This document shows, piece by piece, positions 62,930-64,000 of a DNA stretch of 64,000 nucleotides. Source of the stretch: a bacterium (lineage in GTDB: Bacteria > Orphanbacterota > Orphanbacteria > Orphanbacterales > Orphanbacteraceae); NCBI GenBank assembly GCA_025782575.1, contig JALGYY010000017.1, positions 237,892 through 301,891 of the forward strand. Reading direction: 5' to 3'. The notes beneath the pieces are model-generated. The model did no database searches. It was not told where the DNA came from and saw only the letters and a list, made by a program, of their open reading frames with translations. Every line of letters starts with the position of its first letter. Positions within the stretch are counted from its first letter, which is position 1. Position numbers and translations under genes: made by a program.

Positions 62930-64000
62930 TGATCGCGGTGAAACCGGAATCACTCGAGAGAGCTCGCAAGCTGCATGCCCGGAACATCCTGCTCGATTCC
63001 CACGTGGACACGACGCAGCACCTGGCAAAGAGGGACCTTTCCATTCGAAACGAGAACGGCCATCTCGATATTCCCCGCCTGCATGAAGGTGGTGTAAGCG
63101 CCGTTATTTTCGCTATCTGGGCGGCGAAGCCGAAAAACCCGGGAGACGGGGTTCGCGCGGCTCGCGAGCAGATCGAGTCGATTCGGGAGCTGATGAAGAA
63201 GCATGACGCTGATCTGAGGCCCGCCACCACCGCAAAGGAAATACGTGAAGTACGCGATTCGGGCCGGATCGCCGTGCCGATCGCGATCGAAGGGGGGTAT
63301 CTGATCGAAGACTCTCTCGAGATTCTCCGTCAATACCGGGAAGCGGGAGCGGTTTACCTGACACTGACCCATGGGTTCCATACAACCTGGGCTGATTCAG
63401 CCGGCGTAATGGAAGACCTTGCCCCCCACCATGGCGGCCTGACGGAGTTCGGGAAAGAAGTAATTCGTGAATTGAACCGGATCGGTATGCTGGTCGACGT
63501 AAGCCACGTGAGCGATGATACCTTGAAGGACGTTCTCGACATCGCCGAGGCCCCCATTGTCGCCACCCACTCCTCATGCCGCGCCGTGAACGATCATCGC
63601 CGCAATCTCCCGGATGACCTCATGAAAGAGATCGCAGCGACAGGGGGTGTGGTGCAGATCAACTTCTCGGCGCCGTTTATCGATCCCGAATTCCCCACAA
63701 TCGATCCGGCCGAATACATGCGGTGGTGGGAGGCGGGCGGGATCGGCCCCCTGACTGACTATGAGTCGCCACTCGAAAATCTGATCGATCATTTCGACCA
63801 CGCGATCAGGCTGATCGGTCCGGAACATGTGGGAATCGGCAGCGATTTTGACGGAGTCGCGGCACTTCCCCACGGGATGGGGGAATGCTCACAGCTTCCG
63901 TATCTCACGGCATCTCTGTTCGAGCGGGGTTACGGAGAGAAAGAGCTGGCGCCACTGCTGGGTGAGAATTTTCTACGGGTCATGACTGCTTGCGGGAGGT
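62930..64000 (+). CDS. Membrane dipeptidase (M19, renal dipeptidase family), 3'-truncated by the window
   Basis: An open frame of 357 codons runs off the window end. Metal-binding and family motifs are in order: DSHVDTTQHL near residue 23 (the H-x-D pair), IAIEGGYLI (bridging Glu), LTHGFHTTW, LVDVSHVSDDT and VATHSSCRAVNDHRRNL (His ligands), and HVGIGSDFDGV (Asp). The enzyme is a dinuclear zinc dipeptidase that hydrolyses dipeptides, including some with D-residues. No signal peptide is present at the N-terminus (MIAVKPESLERARKLHARN), so it is probably cytoplasmic. GGAGGTGAAT lies before the ATG. It is divergent from the kinase gene. Confidence 0.95.

Overview
The window is a densely packed, moderately GC-rich bacterial chromosome segment of 64 kb. 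It carries about 46 protein genes, no rRNA or tRNA that I can see, no CRISPR array and no insertion sequence. Two large secreted proteins (35238-38306 and 54899-58552) end in a FlgD/T9SS-like C-terminal domain of the NPF/VYDxxGR/WDG/GIYFxR type. With the TolC-RND efflux operon and a predicted outer-membrane barrel protein, this points to a didermic bacterium of the FCB superphylum, probably an uncultured lineage such as the Eisenbacteria, Krumholzibacteriota or Latescibacteria type. The taxonomy is inference.

Layout. (1) 98-5088, minus strand: trkA-trkH potassium uptake and an exported S9 peptidase, divergent from an SLC13/RCK_C anion permease (5336-7114). (2) 7144-13413, minus strand: a complete SUF iron-sulfur operon (rrf2-sufB-sufC-sufD-sufS-sufU-sufT). 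It is preceded by a good sigma70 promoter and a 25-bp palindrome laid out like the IscR type-1 operator. (3) 13491-22006, minus strand: a pentose-phosphate operon (tal-pgi fusion, zwf, pgl, tkt, gnd) with overlapping or abutting genes. (4) 22151-27507, minus strand: a Lys4-like (homo)aconitase, an HD-like protein and an MmgE/PrpD protein, preceded by a 6-phosphofructokinase. (5) 27655-30376, plus strand: sigma factor, putative anti-sigma factor, QueE and a TPR lipoprotein. (6) 30396-35126, plus strand: a sulfite/sulfate reduction operon (siroheme synthase N-domain, SUMT, ferredoxin-type sulfite reductase, CysH). It is controlled by what looks like a complete cysteine transcription attenuator: a near-leaderless 20-codon ORF with five Cys codons, an antiterminator helix and a U-tract terminator. 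(7) 35238-47135: a VCBS-repeat secreted protein, two haem-containing lipoproteins and a TolC-MFP-RND efflux operon. (8) 47364-54654: a small HTH-like protein, an outer-membrane zincin/propeller/barrel fusion, DUF2461, an esterase, a DRG-like GTPase, and Yip1 and DUF2752 membrane proteins. (9) 54899-64000: a 1217-residue secreted protein followed at once by an exported TPR-CHAT protease, DUF2007, a deoxynucleoside-kinase-like P-loop protein and a truncated M19 dipeptidase running off the end.

The genes form coherent metabolic blocks: NADPH supply from the pentose-phosphate operon, Fe-S assembly from SUF, and assimilatory sulfur reduction. The last needs siroheme and Fe-S clusters and makes sulfide for cysteine, the substrate of SufS. 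The attenuator would tie the sulfur block directly to the Cys-tRNA supply. No intergenic stretch exceeds 300 bases. All assignments come from reading motifs and context; no database search was run.
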